NCBI RefSeq assembly: GCF_025698545.1
Contig: NC_068575.1
Location: 54,197,980 to 54,261,979, forward strand
Source: Gossypium raimondii
Lineage: Eukaryota > Streptophyta > Magnoliopsida > Malvales > Malvaceae
Direction: 5' to 3'
DNA: 64,000 nt
The position numbers and the translations under genes are program-made. The number at the start of each line of letters is the position of its first letter. Within the stretch, counting starts at the first letter, position 1. Positions 37,536-49,800 of this stretch are shown here, in pieces. The notes under the pieces are model-generated. The model was not told the origin of the DNA. It ran no database searches and saw only the letters and a program-made list of their open reading frames with translations.

Positions 37536-38508
37536 GTTGAATTGATTGTTGGAGGAGGAAGATGGATGTTGAGGATGGGGTAGCACCGGTTTAGTCGTTT
37601 CAACTGATGCTTAAAGCTTTTTTTTTTTTTTTCCTGTTGGGTTCTCCACTAGAGAAATTACCCCTTTTTAAAATAAATTTGTCTGTTCTGGGAATTTCCA
37701 AAAGGATGAATTAGCGTCAGTTCCTTGAACAGTCTGACGATGTTGATGCTGTGAGAAAGGAATAACTAGTTGGAATAAAATGTACCAAAAAGGAAGAGAA
37801 TATTGCAGAGAATGTAGAACAATAGATATAGAAGCAGCCTAAAGGAATACGACTAATCTTTCAGAGATACCTCCTCCTTTTCCTTTTTTTTTCTCTCTTC
37901 TGCCATTAGTTTTGACAAGCCAAGTTGCCAAGCTGCTAATCTGAATTTTAGGTAATTTGATGGCGACCTGATCAAGAAGCCATTGATAGACAATAGATTT
38001 GTTTTTATAATTTAGATTGATAGCTTAAGATATTAAGCCATAGGTTACCTTGTTGTAGTATTATTATGTTTAGTTGGTGCTAGGGTTAGCTTTAGATGAT
38101 GTTTAGTTGGTGCATGGGTTAGCTTTAGATGATATATATTTCCATGCAAGATCTCGATTTCGCAGACTGTTTAACTTATACCCAGATGATTATGTGTGGA
38201 ACTTGGAAGCCCAACATAGACTTTGGTCCAATACCTTTCATCAAATCTTATATGCATACCACTGGAGAATGGCAATGCAAAGGCAGTCAAACATATTATA
38301 TTACTCTTACTTGATTGACCAAAAAAAATATATGCGGAGAACAGATGACAACCATCTGACTTGATAATAAGAGCTTTTTCTCTGAGATATATACTGACTT
38401 ATACATAGAGACGAAGCCTCTAACAGAGGAGTGATTTCACCACAAGATGTGGCAGGTTTTCATATTAGAAAGGAGGAGCTAACAACATTCTAGTCCTTGA
38501 CACGCTGT
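37536..38508. other. GEM-like promoter and spacer
   Basis: Upstream of the GEM-like gene there is a T-run (37618-37632) and a CT-rich tract (37870-37900). No gene is supported. Overlapping frames at 38107-38364 have no recognisable domain. 38370-38508 is probably 3' UTR of the NFRKB-like gene. Confidence 0.5.
38067..38132 (+). repeat. 33-bp direct tandem duplication
   Basis: Two adjacent 33-bp copies starting TGTTTAGTTGGTGC and ending TTAGCTTTAGATGA, with two mismatches in the middle. Confidence 0.95.
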
Positions 38509-40290
38509 TCAAGAATCCCTGTTCAAAGGAATATTTTCCCAACCCATGAATTTTATCTTCAATGCCTTGGCATTCTCTCCCAAAGCTTGGTTTGGTTCTT
38601 TTGGATTACCAGGTCTTATATCAGTACCGGTTATTAGTGAGTTGGTGAAGCCTGATGAGTTCTTTACTTGAGACTTTCTTCGCTTGTACGTCAAAGGAAG
38701 GGTAAGATCATACTTAAGCCTCTCCGAACCACTAGGTTTACTTGGCTTCTCTGAATTTTCAGCTTCAAAATCACTCGGGTTCTTCATTTGGCTGGGAAAA
38801 ACAATTAACTTCTCCTGCAAACCTCCTTCAATTCCCGAACTTGAGACTGCTTCAGCAACTCTTGGAAGGATAGTCACACACTCTTTTTGCAAGTTTCTGG
38901 TCTGCCTCTCTCCTTCATGGTATTGGTCAGTAAATGGGTATGAAAACAATCCTTTCTTTCCCCTGTCTAAGTTCTGCCACAAATTCTGACCAAATTTGTA
39001 TCTCTTTGAACCAATAACACTTTCCTCATCAAGTTCGAACAATTTATGTTTACCTGAATCAGCAATGCCAACTTCCTTGCTTCTATTTTCACTAGAGTTT
39101 TGTACATATCTACTGCTTCCTAAAGCACTATCCTGATAAACTAACATACTTTGAGATTGCTCAGGGTTCATTTTGCCACCAGCAACCTTTTGCCATAGAA
39201 ATGGTGTCCTACTAAAGCTGCCTGCATTTTCCGAGTATGTAGGTGTTGCTGAATTAGGCACCGTGCGATCTTGTAAATCTTGGGCACCCGCAAGCAATCC
39301 CTTCTGTGACCTTCTTGAGAACACTTTTGATACTTGGGGTAGGACAGAAGGAACTTTTGGAACTACTTTCAACAGGCCCTTCGGTACTGGTCGGCATTGT
39401 TCTGATATGTCACCTACAATCATCTTTTGGTTGTGATTGTGAGTAGCATTGCCAGTAGTTTTAACCTTCAGAACACCCCTTGTGCTGCAGTTTGGGGCAA
39501 TAAAGTTCATGCCATTGGCAGATGGACTGACAACATTGGTTTTTTCTTTAACACTTTCCCAAGTCTTTATTCTCTTTGGTAAATGGGACATGAGTGCATC
39601 CGATTTAACATCCTCATTTAACAGATATTCATCATTAGGAACTGCATTCAGGTCAAGCAAATCGGCATTCACATCCCCGCATTTCCTCCTTGTTCTCCAC
39701 ATATATAGTCTTTCAGAAACACCAGCACTCATATCACATTCATCCCACAACCTTCTCATGTCTGTGAACATTTGAACCATTCTGTAATGATAAGATCTTA
39801 TTGCATGGTAATATTTTCTCCTCTCAAGAGACTGTAAGGTCTCTCTGAGACAAGAAATCTTTGGAGGATAAAATCCACCTTTCAATCTTTTGAAAAATGT
39901 ATCCATGGGATTCCCAAAATACATATCACTACCACTGAAAAGATCTTTCATAGTCAACCAAAAGGTCCATTCATCCATATCAGGAAGGTAGGCAGATAAA
40001 GAAAACCGTTCTTCATCTGTCAAGCACGAGTTCCATGTGTCCAATGACAATATATCCCTTAAATCTGGTAGATCAAAAAGTTCATATGGTATACTGCAAA
40101 CCTGACCTTCCACCATGCCAAGCTCACTGCTAATTCCCTTGAAGTCAAAGTCATCCAGATCATCACCCGAGTCTGCCCCGTAGAGAGGGTCATCTTCCTT
40201 TTCCTTCGCCTCACCTTTTAATGAGCCAGGAATGTGACCTTGGCAACTACTAACCCCTGATTTCCAAAGGCAAATCTTCTGTGTGCCCAT
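38509..40290 (-). CDS. DEUBAD-domain, NFRKB-like nuclear protein, 593 aa, single coding exon
   Basis: One uninterrupted frame of 593 residues from the ATG at 40290 (MGTQKICLWKSG). An acidic stretch lies at 30-50 (EKEDDPLYGADSGDDLDDFD). The conserved block at about 65-185 (IPYELFDLPDLRDILSLDTW; LPDMDEWTFWLTMKDL; DMYFGNPMDTFFKRLKGGFY; LRETLQSLERRKYYHAIRSY) matches the DEUBAD domain of the NFRKB family, subunits tied to the INO80 chromatin remodeller and to deubiquitinase regulation. The rest is Ser/Lys-rich, low in structure, with basic patches (PKRIK, TYKRRKSQ) that suit nuclear import. An in-frame stop lies upstream at the possible intron acceptor TTGTAG, which supports this start; any 5' UTR exon would lie beyond 40310. 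Confidence 0.88.
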   Translation of the reverse strand: MGTQKICLWKSGVSSCQGHIPGSLKGEAKEKEDDPLYGADSGDDLDDFDFKGISSELGMVEGQVCSIPYELFDLPDLRDILSLDTWNSCLTDEERFSLSAYLPDMDEWTFWLTMKDLFSGSDMYFGNPMDTFFKRLKGGFYPPKISCLRETLQSLERRKYYHAIRSYHYRMVQMFTDMRRLWDECDMSAGVSERLYMWRTRRKCGDVNADLLDLNAVPNDEYLLNEDVKSDALMSHLPKRIKTWESVKEKTNVVSPSANGMNFIAPNCSTRGVLKVKTTGNATHNHNQKMIVGDISEQCRPVPKGLLKVVPKVPSVLPQVSKVFSRRSQKGLLAGAQDLQDRTVPNSATPTYSENAGSFSRTPFLWQKVAGGKMNPEQSQSMLVYQDSALGSSRYVQNSSENRSKEVGIADSGKHKLFELDEESVIGSKRYKFGQNLWQNLDRGKKGLFSYPFTDQYHEGERQTRNLQKECVTILPRVAEAVSSSGIEGGLQEKLIVFPSQMKNPSDFEAENSEKPSKPSGSERLKYDLTLPLTYKRRKSQVKNSSGFTNSLITGTDIRPGNPKEPNQALGENAKALKIKFMGWENIPLNRDS

Positions 40291-41764
40291 TGAAACCAAA
40301 AGGATGCTCTGGTCTACAATCTAGTTACATGGAAAAGGCAAACAACCAAGAAAAAACTTGATTGCAACACGAAATCTACCTGCAAAGCACACAATTTTCT
40401 TAAAAAAAGTTTGTTGCAGGAGAAGAACATTGCATCTCAATTGTAAATTCCACCCCCTTAGTTTACAATAAGCAGAGCGCTTCCACAGCAGAAAGAAATT
40501 TGTGTATAGAAATAACATAAATATATCAATTATTCATAACAATACTCCAGTGAAATATACATTGCCAATACACTGTTCATTTCAGTTCAAATAGAAGCCA
40601 GTGAAAGAAGGCAATAAATAAATTTTTATTACTGAGATCATAAATTCTTAATCAAGAGAAAATGAATCAATTAGATCAAGAGATAATAAGATTAAGTACT
40701 AGAAAAATCCAGTAAATTTTGAACAAAAATTTCAAGATACCAAGTGCTCGAGCAATTAAGAGAGATCAAAGCAAACGACAGCTAAAGATTACGAGAAGAA
40801 AAAGGAAACACTCACTGATTAGTAGGAAATTGGAGGTTAGCCAAAGCAAATGAGATGATCAAGGGATGAAGCAAATCCTCCAGGACTAAAAAAGAAGGAA
40901 GAATTCGTGTATGAAAGTTGGAGAATTGAGCGAAGGAACAATAAGGCAACAGTGCGTGAATCTAGGGATACATGAGTGGCTTCATTCCTTTACCTTTTGG
41001 CTTTTGTTGCATTTGGAGAGAAAATGGCGAGCGTTAAAGCTGCCAATTGGAGTTTTATTTATTTTACTTCCTTTCCCCTTTTTTTTCTACAGTTTTCTTT
41101 TTGTTTTTTCTGCGGTTAAGTTATTTTTTGGGTTTAAATATTAAAAAGTCTCTGTACTCTTATAACATTTACAATTTAATTCCTATATTTTAATTTTGAT
41201 ACCTTGAATCCCTAGACTTTTCCTGATTTAAAAATATTGGTCCCTATGTCAATTTTGTCATTAGCGTTGTTGAAGTGGCTGTTATAAAAAAGTAAAATAA
41301 ATTTTTAGCCCTCATTATTTTTTTTTTGCCATTTAGTTCATACTCTTTAAACATACATAAACAATTATAAAAAAGAATGAAAAATATAAAAATTTCATAG
41401 TATTAAAAGAAACGTACTATTTACTCTATGAATAATAATAAGATCTCTTCAAACCTTGAATTATTTGTTCGACTCATATTAAATCAAATTTGAACAAGGT
41501 TTTTAAATTTAAATCATATTAATTATATATTAAAAGAATTTTATGTAAATTTAATTATAAAATATATAAAATATTAATATAAAATAATTTTTAAATAATG
41601 GTACAAACTCTAAATCGATTTAGATTAAACTTAATCATTTATTGTTCAAAATACATTATATTAAAAGAATTTTATATAAAAATAACCCATTTTAGTAGAA
41701 TACAAAGTTAATAAATTTAGTCTTGAATTTTTTTTGGTGAAATAAAAACAAAATAAAGAAATCA
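40291..41764. other. Upstream region of the NFRKB-like gene and AT-rich spacer
   Basis: 40310-40900 probably holds 5' UTR intron and promoter of the NFRKB-like gene. The frame at 40911-41144 has no domain. 41145-41764 is AT-rich; it includes TTTAATTCC / TCCCTATGTC words typical of plant dispersed repeats, with no gene. Confidence 0.45.
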
Positions 41765-43229
41765 CATTAAATTAGAGAGACAAAAGCATCACTGGCTTGC
41801 TCTTTATTTAGTACATCTAAGACTTCATTAGGGTTGTCGTCGTAAACTTGTAGTCCTGATTTCCATTCTAAGCTCAACTTAATCAAGGTGTCGGCAACAA
41901 GATTATTCTCTCTAGGAATATACCTGATAGACCATTGGCCATCAGTTCTCATAATCCATTAAACCCTCTCGAGTCTAGTGATACCCGCATCCACCAACAT
42001 ACCATCATACTGAGCTCTAGCCACCTCTAAATTATCTGTGTGAATCATTATTTTGGTAAATCCCTTGCTACGCAGAATAAGAATGCCATCTAGAACACCC
42101 CACAATTCAGCCTCAAAGTTGAAAATTTTCCTAGATAGTGATTGTAACCTAAGATCCCATTTCCATTTTGATTTTGTAAGACCCCACCAGTGTTTCCAAA
42201 ACCTCTATCAACCACACCATCAATGAAAAGATGTATTGATTTATCTATCAAGGATACTTGTAACACCCCTAACCCGTATCTGTCACCGAATTAGGGTTAT
42301 GAGGCATTACCGAACAAATTTATATCCACTTCTTTACAAAATTTATATCCACAATCATTTATTACATTTCATGCTCAAATTTATATCCACTTCTTTACAA
42401 AATTTTCTACACTCAATTAACCTCAATTCTCCTATTCACATAAACCGAATTCGCATATTAGATTCTCATAGCCAACCAAAAATCAACCATGCCTTACTAA
42501 TCATTTCACATAATCGAACTTTATTTCAATATTTAACCATATCAATAAAACACATAATTAAAACACATAACTAATTTAAACAAACATGTTTTACTAATTA
42601 AATCACATTTTCAAATCATGTTTCGAAATTCAACCATTTCATTACCATCAAATTCATGTCATTCGAATACTTAAAATATATTCAAGCATATATCATTACA
42701 TTTCATATACTGAGCATATGCCAAAACATCCATTTGCATACATTTATTTCATTAACAAATTACTAATCATTCTATTTTATAAACCTATGCACATTCGCAT
42801 ACCAAGCCATACTAACCTAGCGAGACACATTATAATCAAAAGATAAATGTCGAAATTTCAACATTCGGACAATCCCTATTTTTTTTCGAGCAGTACTTAA
42901 CATTTCGCAGTTAATTCAATAAACAGCAGCAACATATAGCATTTAAGTCAATAAGTTTTCCTCAGCATAACAGCATCACAACTGGTCAGTGAAAATCAAC
43001 ACATTTGAACAACTTAGTTAGTTAAATAAAACCACATAAATGACAACACATTTGGACAATAAGCATGTAAAATAAAAAACATAGGTAACCTACCCTGTTT
43101 TGGACAACATTTATACTCCAATTAAACAAGCATTTACACTAGGTAATCATAGGAAACATGTCTTGTTTTGGACAGCTTTGATTTGCAACATTCATACATC
43201 ATTAATTCACAAATATTTGGACAAAAGTA

Positions 43230-43465
43230 ACAACATTCGGACAGCATTGATTTGTACAAAAATGGACAGCATTAATATACTAAAAAATGGACAGCAATTA
43301 AGCATCCATTTGGACAGCATTAATATGCTAAAAAAAATGGACAGCATTTAAGCACTAATTTGGACAGCATTAATATGCTAAAAAATGGATAGCATTTAAG
43401 CACTAATTTGCACAGCATTAATATACTAAAAAATGGACAGCAATTAAGCACCAATTTAGACAGCA
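43230..43465 (-). repeat. ~55-bp minisatellite (GGACAGCATTAATATGCT)
   Basis: Four to five units of about 53-57 bp, each with TTTGGACAGCATTAATATGC, an A-run and ATGGACAGCATTTAAGCACT. It lies within the solo LTR, about 1.9-2.1 kb from its 5' end. Confidence 0.9.
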
Positions 43466-44007
43466 TCTTATCATCACACAAACCGAATTGCTCCCATCCA
43501 TCACACAAGATATATCATTTTCAAGCCAACTCACATGGCTAGAATTACAATTCAAAACATACCAAAAGTTCATTAGCCTATACATGTCATATACCATATA
43601 TACAAAGCTTCAAAAGTACCAACAAAATGATCGATAGTGTGAAGACGTTTCCCGATGATTCTCGAGTCCAAACTAGCTTCGATAATCTATAAAATAGTGA
43701 AAAATAAACATAGTAAGCTTTAAAAGCTTAGTAAGCCATATACAAATAAACTTATAATACATGAAGTAAATATAACCAACTCATCAATGAAAAATCATGG
43801 CTAATCACATGTATAAATATCACATTCCTCATCTAACTCACTTGTTAATGATTCATAAGCATCACTTACCTTAACCTTTCAATTTTCATATAACATCATA
43901 CATACCTGAATTGATTACTCATTCTCATATTCATCCACTTCTCAACATTGCCCGTTGAACCGTTCGGAATTGATAAGGATACTCGGATAGTACATAAAGC
44001 TCGTACA

Positions 44008-44131
44008 ATGCCATATCCCAGATATGGTCTTACATGTTATAATATATTGATGCCACTGTCCTAGACAGGGTCTTACACGAAATCATATACGATGCCAATG
44101 TCCCAGACATGGTCTTACACGAAATCACACC
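44008..44131 (-). repeat. 42-bp minisatellite (ATGCCA...GGTCTTACA)
   Basis: Three units at 44008, 44050 and 44092, the first two exactly 42 bp. Each reads ATGCCA, then a (T)CCCAGA-like core, GGTCTTACA and an AT-rich end. It lies 1.2-1.33 kb from the 5' end of this solo LTR. Confidence 0.88.
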
Positions 44132-45740
44132 TTGGAATCCTAATGTCATGACATACGTATCCTATACTATTCCTATGGTTCATACGGGGCTTTCGCACAT
44201 CGTAATTCGGTTGATACTTTCTCGTATTCAAATATTCAGCATCCAAGCAATTCCATAATAAATAAACATATATAAATCAATTTAAAGGTATTTGTTTGCA
44301 TATGAGCTTACCTCGTATATACTATGAACAGATCGGATCGACTACTCGTCAACTTTCGATTTCCCCCGATCTAAATCCGATTTCTTTCTTTCTTGATCTA
44401 TATGAATTCAAATTTAGTTCATTTAATCACCTATTCATTCAATTTCATTTAAAAAATCTATTTGGACATTTTTGCACTTTAGCCCCTAAAGTTTCACATT
44501 TATTCAATTTAGTCCCTATTTCACAAATTACACAAAATTTCAATACACCCATGCTTAGCCGAATTTATTAGAGGTCCCTAGCAGCCCAAAATTTGCATTT
44601 ATTTCAAGTTTCAATCACTCAATTTACACATTTCTCAATTTAATCCCTATTTGACATTTTTGTCAAAAATTACTTTACAAAACATGTAAAACTATCATCA
44701 AGCTTTCATATTTCAACATTAAACATCAAAGAACACATATATTCAACAATGGAAACTCTCAAAATCTTTAAAAATTTTGAAATTAAAGGTACGGGCTAAC
44801 TAGATTGAGCTGCAACGATTACAAAAATATAAAAATCATCAAAAACTGAGCAAAAATACATACCATACATAAGGAACTATGGCTGAAACTTTTAAAGCTC
44901 AAAAATGGTGTATTCCTCTCTTATTTTCGGTTAAGGAAGAAGATGAACACCAAACTTTAGCTTTTTGTTTTATTTAACTTATGTTATTTATCATTTTACT
45001 AAATTAACCGTAATGAAAAACCATCAAATTTCATGATATTATGCCCATTAATGTCCACTCAATTTAATTATGGTCTAATTACAACATAAGGACCTCTAAG
45101 TTAATATTCCATAGCTATTTAATACCTTTAATAAGTAGAATGTAACTTTTGCATTTTACGCGATTAAGTCTTTTTTTTCAAATTGAGCAATTAAACGATA
45201 AAATTAGCTCACGAAATTTTAACACATATCAAATAACATGCTATAAATACTGGAAATAATATTAAAATAATTTTACAACTTTGAATGTGTGGTTCGAAAC
45301 CACTGTTCCGATTTAGCTAAAATCGGGCCGTTACAATACTCGTGTGCCAAAGGAATGGTTAAATTTCTTGAATCCACTTTGGCTACATTCATACTAATGA
45401 TCCCAACTATAAGAGACTTTAATAATTTCGAGAGCATTCCAAGAGATACCTTGGAAGATAAATAGATTTTTATTCTTCCAAACACGCCAAACAATTATTC
45501 CAAAAAGACAAGCCCATATTACTCCTTGTCTAAGCAATATATTGTAACACAGAAGGTTAGAAGTTAACCAAATCTGTAAAGACTTAGAAAAAAACATGTG
45601 TTGTTTATCTGAAGGGATAATTTGCATCCACTCTTGTTTCTTTGCCGAACAATCTTGAAGCGTATGTAAGATATCCTTTGTTTCATGTCCACATAAAGAA
45701 CAAAAGCTATCATGCCCTATTCCTCGTCTAGGTTTTGAAA

Positions 45741-46849
45741 TTTTTATATAGTGTATTTTGAAAAAAAAAATTACATAATCTATTTAAATTTAATTTGAAC
45801 CGATATAGAGTTTGTATCATTGTTTTAAAAAAATTATACTAATGTTTCATATACTTTATAGTTAAATTTAATTAAAAATTTTGATATATAAATGGTTTGG
45901 ATTAATTAAAACATTTATCCAAATATAATTTAATATGAATTGAACAAATAGCTCAGACTATGAAGAGATCTTATTACCATTAAATGTGTTCATGGGCAAG
46001 GTTAATCCAAAGCTTGATTTTAAGAAAATTTCTATCTTTAAGTTCGTTTACTCAAATGGACTGTTTTACTATTTAAAAATAAAAAATATTTTTATATTTA
46101 AATTTAATTGTAAAAGTAATATTGATATATTTTTATGGGTAAACTACACTAATAATCACCCAACTATTAGTATTTTTTTTGTCACACAACTATTTAAATT
46201 TGTCTATTTTGATCACTAATTGACTAATAATAATAGCTTTTAAAATTGACATAACAACAACTTTAACCTTTGGTATTTATACATTGTATTAATTTAATCT
46301 TAATTATAAAAATCTAACCCAACATTTGCCCTCAACTTTTAAAATACAGAACTAAATCTCAAATTATGGATAACTACATGGAATAATGGCATATTTTGTT
46401 TTATTCACGGAATATAGATGTGTTCCATCCTAATGGATTTCTTCATTCTAGTTTAAAGTTGTACTGTACATTCAGACTCCCACGTGACTCTGCCAAAATA
46501 ATGTCACGTGCTGATAATCCAACAATTTTAACTGTTAATCAAGTTAGTCAGTTTCAACAATTATAATATTTATGTGAATTTAATCATTTTTTTAATTTCA
46601 TATTTGTGTTAAAAATACCTATTCCAATTTGATTTCGAGTATTAATAATAGATGTAGAAATTGAATACGACAATAGGAGGTTTATTTTTTCATGAGCTGA
46701 CACATGTAAGTGTTGTATTTTGTAAAATGATCATAATTTCTTCTATTTATTGTGCATATATTTAAGATTTAATTTTATAAAATTTAAAAATTAGAAAGTC
46801 TGCTTTTTGGCACGTTTTATGTCTGCTTCTTCTAGCACCATAGGCAATT
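45741..46849. other. AT-rich spacer with a MITE-like segment
   Basis: At 46137-46250 the sequence GGGTAAACTACACTAATAAT followed by CACCCAACTATTAG and TGATCACTAATTGACTAAT resembles a dispersed plant repeat, also seen in inverted form near 6695-6915. Otherwise AT-rich, no gene. Confidence 0.5.
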
Positions 46850-49800
46850 TCTAGGGTGGTTTATTCATCGGATTTTCATATTTAGGTAGGGCTCGATTCG
46901 TTTCCGTTATTCTATGACGGGTATGGAGGCCGAATTGGCAGTGTTCTCCATAGAGGGTGAGGAGGAAGATGCGTGGCAACTCAGTTCTAATGATGGGATT
47001 GGAGATGTTAGTGATAGTCTTTATTTTGTGGGCAAATTTTTGACTGCTAGTATTATCTATTTCCAGGCTATATACACAACTTTGGTCGATCTGTGACACC
47101 TCTTTAGGGGAATATCGATTTTGGATTTGGAAGACAAACGATATTTGTTTCGCTTTTACTATGATATTGATATTGAATGGGTGGTGGAAGGAAGTTCATG
47201 AACATTCAACAATCATCTCTTGGTTTTCCATAGATTGACATTGGAGAAGGATCCTGAGAGTGTGCCACTGTATTATGTTAGCTTTTGGGTGCAAATCCAT
47301 GATCTCTCAGCAAGGTTAGTGTCTGAGGGCATGGCAAAGCAATTTGGGGCTTTCCTAGGGACTTTTGTAACCTATGATACGACATCTGTTCGTAGGGGTA
47401 TTGGGGGATATCGAGGATTCGAGTTAAGATAGATATTCGGGGGCCTTTGAAAATGAGGAAGAAGTTAGTATTGTCCAACAAACAATCAATTTATGTTAGA
47501 TTCTAATACGAGAGATTGTCAATTGTTTTTGCTTTTTGTGTGGGCGATTGAGACATGGCAAGGGGTTTTGTTCAATTTAGATTGTGTATGGCTCAAAAGA
47601 GATATCATTTGAGTGGGACCTGTCAATCAATGCGGTACCAATGAGGGGTATAGTGAATCGGAGTTGTTGGCTTTGAGAGGAAAGGGACGATTCTTGTAAC
47701 GCTTCAAACTCGATCCTTAAGGAGGACTCAGGATTGGCGCGTCACTGCCTTAAAATATTTTCCTTTAAACTTGTACAGATGTGATCTTCATAAAAATATA
47801 GTTCAAATAAATATGATTTGTAAACCCTTTTGCGAAATTATAGATAGTTAAGGTTATACATTTCTAAGGAAAATGAAAAACATAAAGGCTCCATTGAAAG
47901 CTCTTAAAACCATGTCTGGCATAAACCTATATTTGACTACAACGTCGTATACATATACATATAATTAGACAGACATTAATCATTCAACATAAATAACTCG
48001 ATACTTTGCAAAAAAAAAAAACATAATCACTTCGTTGAGGTTTCATTGAATTAATGGTTTCAAAAGAATAACTTTAGAATAAAAAATCTATTCTTTAAAA
48101 TGACACCATCATGACACCACCTCCATGCCATGCATAATACAAAATACTTAAAAATCTCACGAAATAGATGTCCTCTGGTGTAGTCTTCGAAAGGTCCTTT
48201 ACTTCGTCAGCGATCCTAAAAAGGAAAGGTAACTAAATAAGTTCAAAGAACTTAGTGAATTCAAGAACAAACATCTCAATAACTATATACACAATACCAA
48301 TGAACCTTTCCAACTCAGCAAGTCATACAATTCGCCCATTGGCAAATGTCATATACAAACAAACTTTAGCAGAAAACCTTCTTCATGTTAGCCATATCCA
48401 AGTCCATGATCAAGCCTTAACATTAATTTTATTTGTTCCATCACGATTTGTCAATCTAGTTGCAATAACTCTTGCCCTACCAGAGGCTACTTAATTATTT
48501 TTCATGCATTACGATTTGTCAGTTTAATGTTCATTTCATTGAAGACAACGCCATGGTTTTATTTTCATAACTCAGTTCATATTGTTCATTCTAAAAAAGA
48601 AAAACCCTTACTCCATTTACGCAGACAACTAACTCAGGCTTATAACCACGAACCTTTATGACCCATACACAAACATATCATCTTATATAAAAGCAAGAAG
48701 CAACACACGAAAAATGTAGCAAGACTAGGAAACATGACTTTTGTCCTTATCATGAGAGTTTTCAGGAGTTTCTTGAGTTATAATATAAAAAGTTAACTTA
48801 TCATATCATTTTACCAGATTGGGCAGGTGTACTTCTTGTGGTCAATTTGAATGGTAAACGTGAAAGAGTATGGGAGGAGGGTGAGAAATCAAATCCAAAG
48901 GATCCCACAGTGCTGGAAAATTCCCCATAAGTGATGGTAAAAAATGGCTTCGCACTATGCAATTCTCTTCGGGTTCTGCTGTAACAACTTTAACAATGAG
49001 TTTGGCTGAACAGGATATTGGTCCAGCTTCTAACTTATCGGCTACCCCTACATGGCAGGGTAGTCGAGCGCCATGAAAATTTTTAATTGCAATGTTTGGG
49101 AATTGAGGAATCCTTAGGTTGTCCGTTACATCCAACAAATACTGGGGGAGACAAATTCTATTGTAGCATTTCTCATAAAAACTAAGCTACAGAGTTCAAG
49201 TATGGAGAAAGTTAGGCAAATTTGAGGGTATTTTCAGGGTTCAGATATGAGTAGTGATGGCAGCAGAGAAGGTTTGTCGTTGTGTTGGAAAAAAAAGTGT
49301 GTGGTTTCACTTCGCTCTTTCTCTAAGAATCATATTGATGTTATGGTGGATGACAATATGAAAGGTACTTCGTGGCGCTTTACTGGGTTTTACGATCATC
49401 CTAAGAAGGCTAATCAATATCATTCCTAGGAGTTACTTCGATAGCTTTCAGAGGGGGCTTTGAGTCCATGGTTAGGTATGAGAGATTTCAATGAAATTGC
49501 ATTTTCTCATAAGAAACATGGAGGTTGATTGAGATATGCTAGAGGTATGGAGGCTTTTCGATGTGCCTTGATGACTGTGATCTTTCTTATTTACATTTTG
49601 AGGGTCGATGGTATACGTGGGAGCGTGGTCATTTTGCTCATACAAATATTAGGAAAAGATTAGATTGTGGTGTCGTCAACACAAAATGGCGTGAAATATT
49701 CCCTCTCTCTCAAATTTCGTATTGGGCTCACTCATTCTTTGATAATTAACCTTTGTTATTTGATATGAGGAATGATAGTAATCTTTTTAGGGCTAATTTA

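Larger units (their letters stand above)
42259..45335 (-). repeat. Solo LTR of a Ty3/gypsy element, 3077 bp, inside the LINE
   Basis: On the plus strand it runs from TGTAACACCCCTAACCC to GGGCCGTTACA, flanked by the 5-bp duplication ATACT (42254-42258 and 45336-45340). The GGGTTAGGGGTGTTACA end, read on the minus strand, is the 3' end as in the element at 2664-5530, so it points left. There is no internal coding region. It inserted after the LINE had landed. Confidence 0.94.
41765..45740 (-). mobile_element. 5'-truncated LINE (zinc finger plus RNase H), split by a solo LTR
   Basis: The outer parts, 45336-45740 and 41765-42258, form one old LINE copy on the minus strand. The first part encodes the zf-RVT-like end (CSLCGHETKDILHTLQDC) and the following WACLFGIIVWRVWKNKN region. 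The second encodes the RNase H domain with LFIDG, AELWGVLDG, IHTDN and VADTL, which carry the four acidic residues. One in-frame stop lies between RVERV and IMRTDG (near 41957). No endonuclease or reverse transcriptase is left, so the copy is 5'-truncated. The solo LTR at 42259-45335 interrupts the RNase H domain near its N-terminus. Confidence 0.88.

Noticed and set aside
39173-39775. Plus-strand frames of 87-108 residues
   Set aside because: Antisense shadows of the NFRKB-like coding exon.
40291-40299. Start of the NFRKB-like frame at a TTG three codons upstream
   Set aside because: A non-ATG start is not expected here; the first ATG at 40290 gives MGTQKICLWKSG, and an in-frame stop lies further upstream.
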